From: Oegoconia quadripuncta
Taxonomy: Eukaryota; Arthropoda; Insecta; Lepidoptera; Autostichidae
Assembly: GCA_949316235.1 (NCBI GenBank)
Contig: OX438741.1
Span: 13,021,124 to 13,085,123 of the forward strand
DNA: 64,000 bases
Direction of reading: 5' to 3'
Below are positions 11,055-23,800 of the stretch, piece after piece; position 1 is the first letter of the stretch, and the number at the start of each line of letters is the position of its first letter. The notes under the pieces are model-generated. The model made no database searches, was not told the DNA's origin, and saw nothing but the letters and a program-made list of their open reading frames with translations. A program made the translations under genes and the position numbers.

Positions 11055-11635
11055 CATCACCATCATCATCTCAGCCCGTAAACATCCCACTGCAGGGATA
11101 TAGGCCTTCCCTCGTATAATGAGGCTGTATGGGCCATAGCCAACCACGCTGGCCCAATGGAGACTGGAGACTTGTTTTTTATCCACAACGGGTTAGCACT
11201 TGACCTCCATGACACCTGATGTTAAGTGAAGATGAGGTCGAAGGTGGTAGTGTACTGACCCGGAAACCCCATCTTATTTGGGGGACTGGCTATCTTATCT
11301 CTGACAACCGGAATACAACAATGCTATTAACATTGCTGTTTGGCGGCAGATTTAGATAAGATGGTGGTAGCTAGCCAGGCGGACATTTAATATGCCCTAC
11401 CACCAACCAAACCGAGTACTAAATATGTACCCCGCTGGGGATGGAACCCGCGACCTCAGAAACGTAAACCCAATGCCTTAGAATTTTTATTTCTCATTCA
11501 TGCAGGTTTCCTCACGATGTTTTTCTTCACCATATAAGAATATTTATTGGTACATGGCCTGCCTATAATCGAACTCGGACCTCCCAAATTGGGAGACCGT
11601 GTCTTAACCACTGACACGACGACACAGTAGTAAGT
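11055..11635 (-). repeat. SINE-gamma interrupted by SINE-alpha
   Basis: The tail part (ATCATCATCTCAGCCCG, AACATCCCACTGCAGGGAT) is at 11055-11160 and the rest (TTCTCATTCATGCAGGTTTC to CCCAAATTGGGAGACCG) is at 11467-11635, both minus. The gap between is exactly filled by a minus-strand SINE-alpha. Confidence 0.7.
11176..11473 (-). repeat. SINE-alpha nested in SINE-gamma
   Basis: Near-complete body from the T-run and CACAACGGGTTAGCACTTGA to the B-box complement GATGGAACCCGCGACC. The extreme head is lost at the junction. Confidence 0.8.
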
Positions 11636-11639
11636 TAAT

Positions 11640-12390
11640 ACTATACTAATTCTGTGACAGTAGCTAAAAATGTAAAATCTCACTATTTTAAGTGTACCCT
11701 GTGTACTTAATAAGAAGGTTCCCCTACACTGTCGTGAATTATGAATGACTTCTCAGTCATTTGTACGAAGAGCTTGAACTTCAGTACACCGGAATGTTAC
11801 GGTACATTACCGTAACTGAAACGATGAAACGACTAAAGTAAGTGAAAATATACTCAAAAAATATAATATTTAGTATAGCATATCTGATTTCAATAACAAG
11901 AAATAAAGCGAAGCAAATCGCGCCATGGCAGAGGCTCATGTTCAGTAGTAAGCCCGTTGTTGAAGATGATGTGATGGATGATGAGTGAAGTCATTTGAAC
12001 CGAATTTGAAAAACGAAGCATTGGTATTATTGTTCAAATTTGACATTAGGCGTTGAAGTTCATTACCATTGAATTTAGATAATAAGGAAGATGGGTTTAA
12101 AATCTTTTAAAAATCTCATAGCATAAGTGACAACGCTAACTAAGCTGACGCTCCTGACAAAGTAAACTAAAATTTTTAACTTATTCCTCCATAAACCGCT
12201 TAAGTCGTCGAGTAACATCGTTAAGTCGTAACTTTTTCAATTAACCCGCGGTTAACACCATGATGCTCACGTTTGTTTTCACAAACTTATTTAATAAGAT
12301 GCGGTCTCAAGTACCTGGGTCATATCATAAATTGGGACTTAGTGTCTCTTAGAGATAAGTTTACGGAAATTAATATTTGTAGAAAAAATG
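11640..12390. other. No recognised feature
   Basis: AT-rich intergenic sequence with no repeat shared in the window and no plausible exon. Confidence 0.5.
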
Positions 12391-12396
12391 TGATAG

Positions 12397-12500
12397 AATA
12401 GAATAGATTTATTTAGCTCACTTTTACAATGTAATATCATACATATTATTCCATAAATTAATGAATTCTTAATTAAATTGATTGTCACACATCAAATAAC
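12397..12500 (-). repeat. LINE 3' end with (GAATA)n tail
   Basis: GAATAGAATAGATTTATTTAG then CTCACTTTTACAATGTAATA is the reverse of the 3' end at 6800-6873. Confidence 0.45.
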
Positions 12501-12598
12501 GTTATATACATATAGATGTCAAAATGCATAGAAATTCAGAGTTATTCAATTCAATAGGATTCTATAAATATTTAACCATAGTTACGTCTATGTTAATA

Positions 12599-12983
12599 TT
12601 AGGTCATTACCTATGAAATTGGCGTTTTGTATGAAGAATTTCATTAAGATTGTTTTCTCCATACAAACATTTTTGTTTTTTTTTGGGAACGGCAAATTCA
12701 AATTTAGCTAAACTTTGTGTGTATTATCGGATAACATTAAGTTAAGTATAGGCAGCGTTAATTTTTATAAGTAACCGCTTCATAAAATTTTCAGCGAATC
12801 TAAGAAATGATTATGGGAAGCACATAAAAAGAGCTCTGTTCAAATTTTTTTTATTATGTGATTTAGCCCACAAATTAAAAAGTATTTCATGTGAAACCTT
12901 GAAATAATATTCCATTTTCCAAATAAAAAACAAATTTGGATATAGCTTTGAAAATCGCAGGAATTGATACATATGATTAATAA
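12599..12983. mobile_element. MITE-A copy 2, right end lost
   Basis: It starts TTAGGTCATTACCTATGAAA and follows the 30701-31122 copy through ATATAGCTTTGAAAATCGCA, then loses similarity before the right terminal repeat. Confidence 0.65.
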
Positions 12984-13149
12984 TAATTGCATATGAAAAT
13001 TAAATAATATAAATACGTATAAATAATAATTGCAAATGATTCGTTCGTCTATATCCAAAGTCTTCGTTGTTTGGTGACTGAAGGCAGTAGAATATAGCGT
13101 ATACCCTTTTTCCGAGAAGGCTGTCAGATGTGTGGCCGTTAATGTCATA

Positions 13150-14660
13150 CACTCACATCAATCGGTTTGTTTTGCTCCTTAATAGGCGTTTGCAGATCTC
13201 GGAAACTTCCTATATTGGCCTCTTACGATTTCTAAATCCAGATGCATAAGACAATTTCAATATAAGCTCTACAAAAGCTATTTTAATCGCAACGTCCCAT
13301 AACACAGCTCCCTTTTTTGTGTCGGGATTAAAAGACCCCATGCACATTTCGGGTTAATAAGCTTGTTTGTTCAACCTACTTTGTAAAGTGAATCGTTCGG
13401 CTTTTGACTTTGATGAAACTTAATTAAGATCCAAGGAACTTTGCATTTCGATCTCGTGTTGTTTAGTAGGTATTGCTCATACGTTCTCATGATGTCCAGA
13501 CCATTTAGTAGGATATTATACCGGCCAATCCCCATCCGGATCTCATTGAGCGTCTTCCAGAGATACCGAGGCAGTCAGGCAGAGGGTTCTTGGATAAATT
13601 CACTTATAAGAAACTGGCAGGATTGCCAGTCCGCCAACCATTTTGACCAGATTTCGGGAGCTGTTGGATGTCTGGGTTTGATCCAAAAGGTAAGTTGCTC
13701 TAAGTGATTGTGATTGCCCCTGGGTACAGATGCAAAGGCTGATACCCGACATCTCGAGCAAAGCCTGTACACAATTGTATCTCAGTAAACATAATAAACG
13801 TATACGCGTAGTGTCACGTACAACCCACTTTTATTGACGCAAATGTTTTTACCGGCCGCTAAATTGACGTTTTTTGGTTCGGAAACACACCCCAAGAATA
13901 ATAAGTATGCGGTTCGCCCTTCATTCAGAGTTCAGACCCATCGTCCGGACATGAATGCTCAGATTGCCCTCTCTCTTGAGTTTTGTCAAATAACCTATTT
14001 TATTAGAGCCTAAACCAAGAAAAGACGAAAGACGAACTTCTAATATAATGTATAAAGTGATGTTGTCCAAACGTGTGTGAGATCGCTACGCACGGAGGCG
14101 CCCTCGGCATGATATGTGTATACAAACGCTTGCATTTATTGGTCTATATGTAGGTATACATAAATTTGATATTATGATCGTTGGGGTATTAAAATTCTCG
14201 AGAAACTACGAGCCGGCAAGCATGTGTGACATCCATCCACAATTACATAACAGACGTCGTAGGAAATCGCTTGATACAGGTCCGGTCGCTATAGAAATCT
14301 ATGATCTGGGACCTGTGTTGATAAAGTGAGACTCTATAAAGCATCTAGGCTCTACTGAAAACCAACGTTGTAGTCGTTTTTTTCCTCTTGACTTGACACC
14401 ACCACTAAAGTTAAAGTTTATCGACACCGATAATGAGTCGTCGTTACGTGATTCAGAACGCAACCTCGACTCCTATCTGGAGTCATAAAAATCATATCAA
14501 CCGAGACACTGCTCGACTTACTGGGTGCCTCGTTTAGTTTGAAACAATGAATAATTCTTTGCTTTTGACTCAACAACTACCTTTTATTACTTGTAAATAG
14601 AGTGATTCGTATTTAAATATATTCACCTTAAATTTAAATAGTGTTTTAAATGCTATGACA
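13150..14660. other. Upstream region of the transporter gene, no recognised feature
   Basis: No shared repeats or convincing exons were found. Short open frames exist, for example 13441-13707 (+) and 13575-13772 (-), overlapping on opposite strands; neither resembles a protein I know. Confidence 0.45.
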
Positions 14661-14671
14661 ACATACACTGG

Positions 14672-14764
14672 TATAAAACGATGGTGCTGGCATCAGTGCC
14701 TTTCCCATTTACGGAATTTATAAAACTGTGATAATTGATTAAATTTTAAAAGACTGATCATAAA
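14672..14764 (+). promoter_or_regulatory. Candidate core promoter and 5' UTR of the transporter gene
   Basis: A TATAAAA box starts at 14672 and an arthropod-type initiator TCAGT lies at 14693-14697. The TATA-to-initiator spacing (23 nt) is shorter than the usual 28-31, so this is only a candidate. A non-coding first exon further upstream cannot be excluded. Confidence 0.35.
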
Positions 14765-14849
14765 ATGGTTTACACTATAACGAAGAATGTGAATATAAAT
14801 ATTGAGGATAAAGGACGCATTTGGAGGCAACTGCTTTTAACATTTCTAG
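14765..14849 (+). CDS. Transporter exon 1 (residues 1-28 and first base of codon 29)
   Basis: It encodes the cytosolic N-terminus ending in RIWRQLLLTFL, which leads into TM1 as in other Tret1-like proteins (basic patch, then W-R-Q). The ATG has A at -3 and G at +4, and an in-frame TAA lies 18 nt upstream at 14747, which supports this start. The donor is GTAAGT at 14850. The exon ends in phase 1, and its final G joins CC of exon 2 to make Ala29. Confidence 0.85.
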
Positions 14850-17800
14850 GTAAGTATTTTTCTTTTAATATTTAAAAAACAGCCAACGCATCAATATTGC
14901 CTTTTCAGCGACGTAATGCTGCCAACTATGTACCCTCCCGCATGATAGCCATCTTGAATACGTTTTTTACCTTACTTAGATTTTGGGGCTAAATACGTTC
15001 AGAAGCCTTTTGGGTTGATCGATTTTCCTCCACTTTTTCTACATTGTACATTTGTGTATTTTGAATTTTGGTATCCATAAGTAGTTTGATTTGTTATATT
15101 TAATGTAATCGATTTTGATGATTATAAAAGGTCTGAAGTTTTTTGCAACACCACCAAATTCAGCACTGGCAGCATCGCCGATTAGTGTTGGTATTTGGTG
15201 AAAGGAATTAATCCACCATTACCTTACGACAATCATATTAACTACTAATCAAGGCTTCGTAACAATATAGTCATACTTAGAGCTACTACGTACTCGTGAT
15301 TCATATACTACAATATGTTCGATTTTCTATTTTGAACCACAATGGCTAATGTTTTTTTTGACATTTTTCACGTGTTCTCTTTTCGTAAACATTCATTGCA
15401 CAGTGTCTCTTTATTGTCGATCTCTATCGTGACCTCCCGTTTTTAGACTTCTGATAGTTTTACCTTATCGCAGTACACGTCTATCTCTTCCTCCAGTTCG
15501 TCAATCTCCTGGTTGGTTCTTAAGATTAAACGGGATAAAACTCTTGTGGACGATATATCTCAATCGGTTTCTTATTTTGTAGCTTAAAAATGGTGAGCGC
15601 GTACTTCTTCAGCGTATTCTAAACTTTTATAATGATACGTTGTTGCAGACAGACATCTTTTCCTGGTCACAAGTATAAACATCTGTTTTTTTAATTGTAA
15701 ATAGTGAGTAAATACATCTTGTATCTGATACTGATAAAATTTTATCCTTCGATTAGTATGTAAACGCCTTACTTACCTTATAAATAATAACAACATTAAC
15801 TTAAAATTAAGTAGGTACATGTGCGGACTTATTCCATAAAGGTTTCGTATTTTCATTTATATTTACTATTTAATAACACTGAAAGGATCTATGATAGCAT
15901 TGTGTACGGTCAACACATCCACAGAAATAAATATTTTTTATGGATGATAAGAATGCATGGACATGAACCGCTCGGCCTTATCCAGTATATTTTATTCTTA
16001 TTTTTCTTTGTTGAATCATAAGTTTTACAATTAGGTATTCGAAATTGTATTTGTATTGACTTATTTAAAAAGAGAAACCCCGGAGTTCCGTGCTCGTTCT
16101 TCTCTGGGGAGACGGCCTAGTGAATGAGCGATAACTGTATGTCATGACGATTTCAAATGTTATTCTTATAACTTACGAAATAAAAACATTTTTGATTTTG
16201 ATTTTATGTGATTATAACACAAGTAGATTGATTGCCAATGTGTAAATTTCGAATAAATGAAGTGTATCTTAAATCTTTAAAAATGAATTACTAACATTAT
16301 TTTGATTTGGATAACGATGTTGGCTATGCTATTACCTAAGTATATTTTGTACTGTAAGTAGTTTCATATAATATAGCTAGTTTTCCTGAAAAAAATAAAG
16401 AAATATATCACTAGAATTTTTTTTGGTCTACCTATAATTGTTAAACATACTACGATTTACAATAAATGAAACACAGCATCTTACAAACTAATAATTGTAC
16501 ATTGTAGGTAAATAAAACAATAAGCAACTATAATATAATAATAATTTTAAAAAGTAAAGCGAATGAAGTTGTGCAGACAACAGATCTGATACTATTTTTG
16601 CATCCAATACGAATAGTCATATTGTTGAAATTATTGCTTCTGAGTACCACCGATGTGCTTCCCACGATAATCTCGGCTACGTTTCCGACAGGCCTGTTAA
16701 GAAAACATACATTGTCCTAGATAGTGCCGCATCGTTATCAACTCGGCATCCAACAGTACTGCAAACGTTTCGTATTTGAATTTCGTATACAAACATTAAT
16801 TTCTTCTTGACATGTTTTTCCAGTCGCTTCCAAAACTTTTTCTGCTCAACCCAAGTTTAAATAGTTCTGCGGACTTTTTCTTGTTCCAACATTTTTCTTT
16901 ACCAATCAGAAATCATATTTATAGGTACTGTCAGTTACAGGCCGGGGGAACCGATAAAATCTTAGAAGGAAGGACTTAGTCGACAGAGATTATTTTTATA
17001 AACAAGATTTAAGCGTTACCAACCTGAACAAATAAATCTTACTTACAATTTCGTTTGCACAATATTGTTATTGCAAGTTCCAGCGAAGTAAATAATGCAC
17101 ACGTGTGAGTGGCACTTCCTAAAGTCCTCCAAACTTGGGTCTAGTTGGGAATCTGAAGTTCACTGTGTACTCGTAAATTCTATTAAATTATGGACAGAGG
17201 GCCAAAGGTAACCCTTTAGTGCGTCATTAAGTTAGTAAAGTGGGTATATTGGACTAGATTGACTAACAAAGGGGGACGTTGTGCCTAGTTAAATTAAATC
17301 ACAATTGACTCCTAATTTAAATCCGAGTGAGTTACCATATACACATACTATACGGTAAAGAGTCTTTGCAGCTTTATGAAACTATGGTATAATCTAAAAA
17401 ACTAAAGTTTTTAACAGTCTAGTTACATTACAAGAGCAATGGCAAATTCTTGTTTAAGATTAGTTAGTTCCACCGCTTCCGTGGCTCAATGTAAACAACA
17501 TTGGGTTTACGGTTCGGAGGTCACGGGTTCAAAACCCAGCGGGGTACATGTTCTCTCGGTACTCGGTTTGGTTGGTAGTAGGGCATTTTAAATCTGCCGC
17601 CAAGCAGTAATGTTAATAACATTGTTGTGTTCCGGTTGTCAGAGATAAGATAGCCAGTCCCCCAAATGGTTGGGGTTTCCGGGTTTGTACGCTTCCACCT
17701 TCGACCTCATCTTGACTTAACATCAGGTGTGATTGAGGTCAAGTACCAACCCAGTTGTGTATAAAAAAAAGTTAGTAAGTTTTGCAAGAGCAGCACTATT

Positions 17801-20800
17801 CCCATACTCATTTGTTTGTTTGGCTCTCGAGCAGCATTGCGAATAGAGAATTGTGAACATGGAATTGTCAAACCTTCATCTCTTTCAGCCAGTCTTCCAT
17901 TTTTCACTCATGGTGTGCAAACGATAACGCTATCAACATCAGCGCACTCTGGCCACTTCAGTGTAGCAGCTGATGATGTACCTTGGACGACCACAGCCCT
18001 GATAATCGGAGCTGGTATATCAGCTCCGATTTATTGTTACATTGTTAATCGGTTTGGAAGGAGATGTGGGATATACGCCGTTAGTTTATTACAAGGGGTA
18101 AGTCAACATAATCACTGTGACATCCTAACGTAAGCACTAGAGACGCAATTGCATTCGCTATTCGCTTAGATTAGCAAACTTAAATGATGCCTGGCGGTGA
18201 CTCCTTGGATAGGTAATTATATTCTTCAGTAATTATATACAAATGACAGATGTCAATACAAGAAATAAAGATAAACTTGCAGGTCACATAAGCCTCAGCA
18301 AAGTCAGTAATTCATTCAAAGGGATGTATACGCATCTTCAATAAGGTTCCTGTTGATATACAAAATCTTCCTTTCAATAAATTTAGAGATACTATAAAAC
18401 AGAAACTTATTAACAAAGCATATTATAAAAATATCAGACTATTTAGATGATAATCATCCCTGGACATAATCAGATCGTTCGCATGCCAGGCTATTTCACA
18501 ATTAAAAACCTTTATGTAAAATCAAAGCCTCATTTTAAAAGAGCAACCCTTCGAGTTTCTTGCTTGTTCATCTCAGGGGCAAATTGCCTTTTGAACATGC
18601 AGTAGCTTAAAAAATGTAAAATTGACTATTTTAAGTGTACTCTGTGTACCTACAAAATAAAGAATTTTTGACGTTGACTTTGACATTTTTCGCCTGAGAC
18701 ACAGATTAAACCTAGTTCAGGCATCCACCAATTAGCTCATTATGATTAGTAGGATAATTTTATGGTAAACATAATTGTGCTTTTATTTCACAAATGAATA
18801 AATCTTTTTATTGTTCCATATTATTTGAGTTTGCCAAGTTAAAAGTCTGTCATGACGACCGATTGGTGTAGTGGATAGTGACCCTGTCAGCGAAACCAAC
18901 GGTTGCGGGTTCGAATCCCGCGACGGGTAAATGTTTGTGTGATGAATGTGAAACATTTATTCCAGAGTTATGGATGTTTATATAAATAGACTAATAGACT
19001 AATTGAAATTTAACGATATTATAAATATATAAGAGTAGTGGCAATCGATGTTGCAACTGTATAAAATTTCTAAAAGTGTAACTCTGTTATTGGCACAGCC
19101 AAATTTAAAGTGTTCTTCTTTTAATGTATAATTATTGTGCTGTAGAGATACCTTATAAAATAAATAAATAAAATAAAATATTTATGTAAGTTTATCCGTT
19201 ATCTAGTATCCATAGTACAAGCTTTGCTTAGTTTGGGACTAGATGATTGGTGTAAGTGTCCGAAATATTAATTTATTTATTGTACTTACCTAGATACCTA
19301 CGTATATACATAAGTAAAATACGAGTTCCACTCATACTTGACTGTCTTTTTTATTCCAGGCATCCTGCATTCCCTTATTCTTGTCTTCAGATCTGCCCAA
19401 CTTAATAATCCTGCACATTATAGCAGGCCTGTCTTCTGGAGGCCTGTTCACAGTGCTCCCAATCTACATTCGAGAGATCAGCTGTGACAGTATTAGAGGG
19501 CTATCACTCTGCCTGATGATGGTGGTGACATCAATGGGTTATATGATGAAACTAGTAGTCGGTGATGAAGAGATGATGTATCTGCTGGTGGCGTTAATTG
19601 CGACGCAGTTGATACTTTTACTGGTGATGATGGAGTCTCCAAGTTATCTGGTGATGGTGGGGAAAATGCAGGTGAGTAAGTCGTGAATTTTTATAAGGAA
19701 TAGGTGTCAAGTAAGTATTACTGTAAAATGCGTTGAATGGAAACGATGGGATAAACATAGAAGTATATTTTAAGCTCGTTACAACTAAATGATTTTTTCA
19801 ACATAATAAAGAAAGAAAGAAAGAATACGGTTTATTCGCCACAAGTGGGCACACACTAAATGTACAAAAAACTTAACATATAAAACATTAAAAAGAACAA
19901 ATTACAAAACATATAAAGATAAACGTAATAAATTTTGAGTGCCACTGTGGCAAAAAGGAGTGGGACTCAGCATTATGCTCAGTTCCAGGAACTGGGCGCT
20001 ATTCTTCCGTCCCACCCTGGGAGAGGAAAGCAATGTGTAAAAAGAGTGTGTATTAATAATATGTGCTTGTTATGTAGCGGGAAAGTATTGTGTCATTGTA
20101 ATAGTGCAGTGTGTGAATGTGACAAAGAAGATAATAAATACATAAATATTATATAGTTACATAATATAGTTACATTTACAGCTAAAGCACTTGTGGCGGA
20201 ATCGAATTCTCTCTTCGTTTTCAATTAGGAAAGGTTAGCAATGTCTGTTGTGGTCAGTCGTTGGATTTGTGGCATTGCCCAATAAGCTTTTATTTGTTCT
20301 TATAAAAATTCTAAATTTGCAAAACCATCATAAAATAAAAGTTATTTAAATAAACTAAATTAAGTAATAAAATAAAAATTCTAAGGCATGTGAAGTCCCC
20401 AACCTTCATTGGGACAACGTGGTGGAATATGGCCCATACTCCCTCGATATACGAGCGAAGACCTATATCCATGCGGTAGGATATTTACGGGCTGATGAAT
20501 TAACCAGGGATATAGCACGTTATACAATAATAAAGCTTAAACTTGGCACATGCATAAATTTTACCATAATTAACAGGTTTTATAAGGAGGTCACCTCACT
20601 ATGAAGCTAAGACTGACAGATGTCAAATGGATCCATGAAATTGACCCTACTTTAGGATGATACAAATCCACATATCCGCACTGGGCGTGCGTGGAGGAGT
20701 ATCAATTTTATCCGCAATACTATAAAGGTGAAATTAACTTTGCTGCATCCCATGAATATAGTCTAAGCTCGTTCACTCACAATAAATCCCTTGGTCACCT

Positions 20801-23800
20801 TTTACGACATCCACTAAAGGAGTTTCCATTTTTTTCGTTCGTTGCCATTATGGACCTTTAAGTTGTCTATAAATCAAGATCCCGTAACAGTAGGGCGACC
20901 GCGAATCTCTTTGATTTTTATAATATTTTGCGAGACTTTATATAGGCTATAATAATAATAATAACCTTAGATATACACACAGCAACTATAGGCTTGTGTT
21001 GTGAATACCACAGGGTTGATATACTACATAAATACATTTTTTTTGCAACATTTTTTATTCATGAAAACATCCATAACTCGGGTACACATGTCCGTATTCA
21101 TCACACAAACACATGCCCCTAGCGGGATTCGAACCCGCAACCTACTCTATGCCCTACTATATATCCTACGGAATGAATACGAATTAAAACTAATATGACT
21201 TTAAGTAGCGGTTTTCATTTTTAATGAACTTCCAAGAATAAGGTTTTTATCAGGGACGTTATCAATAACTTTTTCATTTTATTACATATATTTAGTAAGG
21301 ACAACCAACAGCTGAACAATTTCTATACTTAATCTAGTTTTACAAAAATAATATGGATCATTATACAACCAGCAACGTTATCCATAGGTTACTATTTTGT
21401 AGATATAGACAGTAGTATAAAAAAAAATTGTTCTAATTTTACGCCAAAACTGTAATAATATATACCTAAACTAAATTTAGGTAGGTAGTACAACAAAATA
21501 ATTTGCACAATTTTTTTTTGCACAACGGGTTGCTACTTTACCTCAATCACACCTGATGTTAAGTGAAGATAAGGTCGAAGGTGGAAGCGTACTGACCCGG
21601 AAACCCCAACACATTTCGGGGACTGGCTATCTTATCTCTGACAACTGGAACACAACAATGCTATTAACATTGTTGCTTGGCACCAGATTTAGATAAGATG
21701 GTGGTAGCTAGCCAGGCGGACGTATAAAATGCCCTACCACCAACCAGACCGAGCACTTAAACATGAACCCCGCTGGGGATCGAACTCGCGACCTCCGAAT
21801 CGTAAACCCAACGTTGTTTACATTGAGCCACGGAGGCGGTTGAAATTGAAATAAAAAGTAAAAAACGGTAAGGTTGAAATTTACACTAAAAATATATTAA
21901 TGCTGTATATGATATTCAGTATACGATACATTTACTGATATCTGTTATTTTTCTGTGCAATAAAGAATATCAAAATAATATTATACTAGTTTTGACGGTG
22001 AAATTGGAAATCTTGGTCAAGCACGTGGGGAAGCCATTTACCACTATACTACAATGAATTAAAACCAGATGCATTATAATTCTAAAATGTTAGGCAAATG
22101 TATATAAGGTCTAACAAAATTAAATCGACAAACTTTGCAGGATGTATGTAAAGGATGTACCTATCAAAAAAAAAAACATTAAGTTTAACAGATTAAATTC
22201 AAAAAATAAAATTTAGAAATGTATACAGGGCGTCCCAAAGTTATGGGACATGAAGGGGAAGTACCTTAAATATTGTAGATAGTGAATTTTGCTCAAAGAA
22301 GACTTTATGTTATTTTTAAAAGTTAGTAATTCTGCATTCATAGATTTTCTAAAAATTACTTGCTTCGGCTGGGAATCGAACCGACTTAAATGTGAAAAAA
22401 AAAACACCCTACTTTTATGATGCCAATCGAAAGAATAGCTAAAAAATAATAACTCTGCCTAAGTAACATAGTATTTTAAAAGAAAGGAACAACATAAAAT
22501 GATTGAGTCAAATTTCAAGAAAGTTATTTATTGCCGACGACGTTCGAAAAGTAGCGATATTATCATTCCAAAGATAGCATTGATTATTCGTAAATAAGTA
22601 CCCACTTCATAAAATAGGTACTAACATAGTTTTCCTTATTATAAGTGCACGTGTAGATGAAATGATAAAACTTGTATTTCAATACGTCCTCTGTAAGCTA
22701 GACAGAAGGCAAATTAAAAACAAAAATAAATAATTTATAATTTGAAAATGGAACAGTTTATGACAGCGTTTGTTTGAATGCATACTTTTTAAGATATTTT
22801 AAAAAGAAGTGATATTTTTAAATGTTGTTCTTAAATTTGAAAATGGAACAGTATGTGCGAGCGTTTGTTTTTCGGATATTGATCTGTTTAGTCTCAATTC
22901 ACTTACACAAGTGTTATTGTGTTAATTTATTGCGAACATGGCATATCAAGTAAGTTTTGATCTAATGGAAGCATATTTTTTGAACGATAAAGATATCTCT
23001 AGAAGTTTGCGGTGGTATGGCGTAAAATATCCTGATAGACAAATACCGTCTCGTAAAGTTTTGAAAAGGCTTGTGAACAATTTGAAAACTCTGGGACGTT
23101 TCGATAAACGCCCAAGAGAACCACAGCAAGAAAACCATACGATCAACGACGAAGAACTTGGTATTTTAATTTACTTTTCGGCTTTTCCGAAAGCATCGGT
23201 GAGAGAAGGAGAACATGAAATTGGAGTTTCAAAAAGTAAAATACACCGTGTATTAAAAAAACACGGTTTTAAGAGTTATGTTGAAGGACGATTGGTTCAA
23301 AAATTACTTCCGGGCGATACAGAAAGGAGAAAAAATTTCTGTCTTGATATCCAGGCACGATTGCTCGAAGATCCAAATTTTTTGGATAATATTATTTGGA
23401 CAGACGAATCTAACTTTAGCAATAACGGTATGTATAACCGCAACAATAATCGTATTTGGTCTAAAGAAAATCCCCTACGAGTGACTGAAACTAATAACCA
23501 AGTGCGTTTTTCACTCAACTGTTGGTGCGGACTTTTAAAAAACCGGGTTTTCTTAATCCATTTTTACCAAGGAACCTTGAACACAGAAAAGTATTTAGGA
23601 ATACTTCAAATTTTAAGGGATAAGATAAGAAACCATTCCGCGGCGGAGCAAGAAAACTTAATTTTCCAACAAGATGGAGCTCCGGCTCATAATAGTCGGA
23701 GAGCAGCAGATTTTCTAAATGAATGTTTTCCTACATGGATTGGTACAAATGGACCGATTAGATGGCCGGCCAGATCCCCGGACCTCACACCATTAGATTT

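Noticed and set aside
10112..11119. Several overlapping long open frames on both strands
   Set aside because: High GC of the R1-like LINE removes stop codons; only the minus-strand frame ending at 10429 matches a known family.
17816..17888. Extending transporter exon 2 upstream to the ATG-like codon region at 17816
   Set aside because: Exon 1 ends in phase 1 and joins perfectly at the TTTCAG acceptor ending 17888; the upstream frame is intron.
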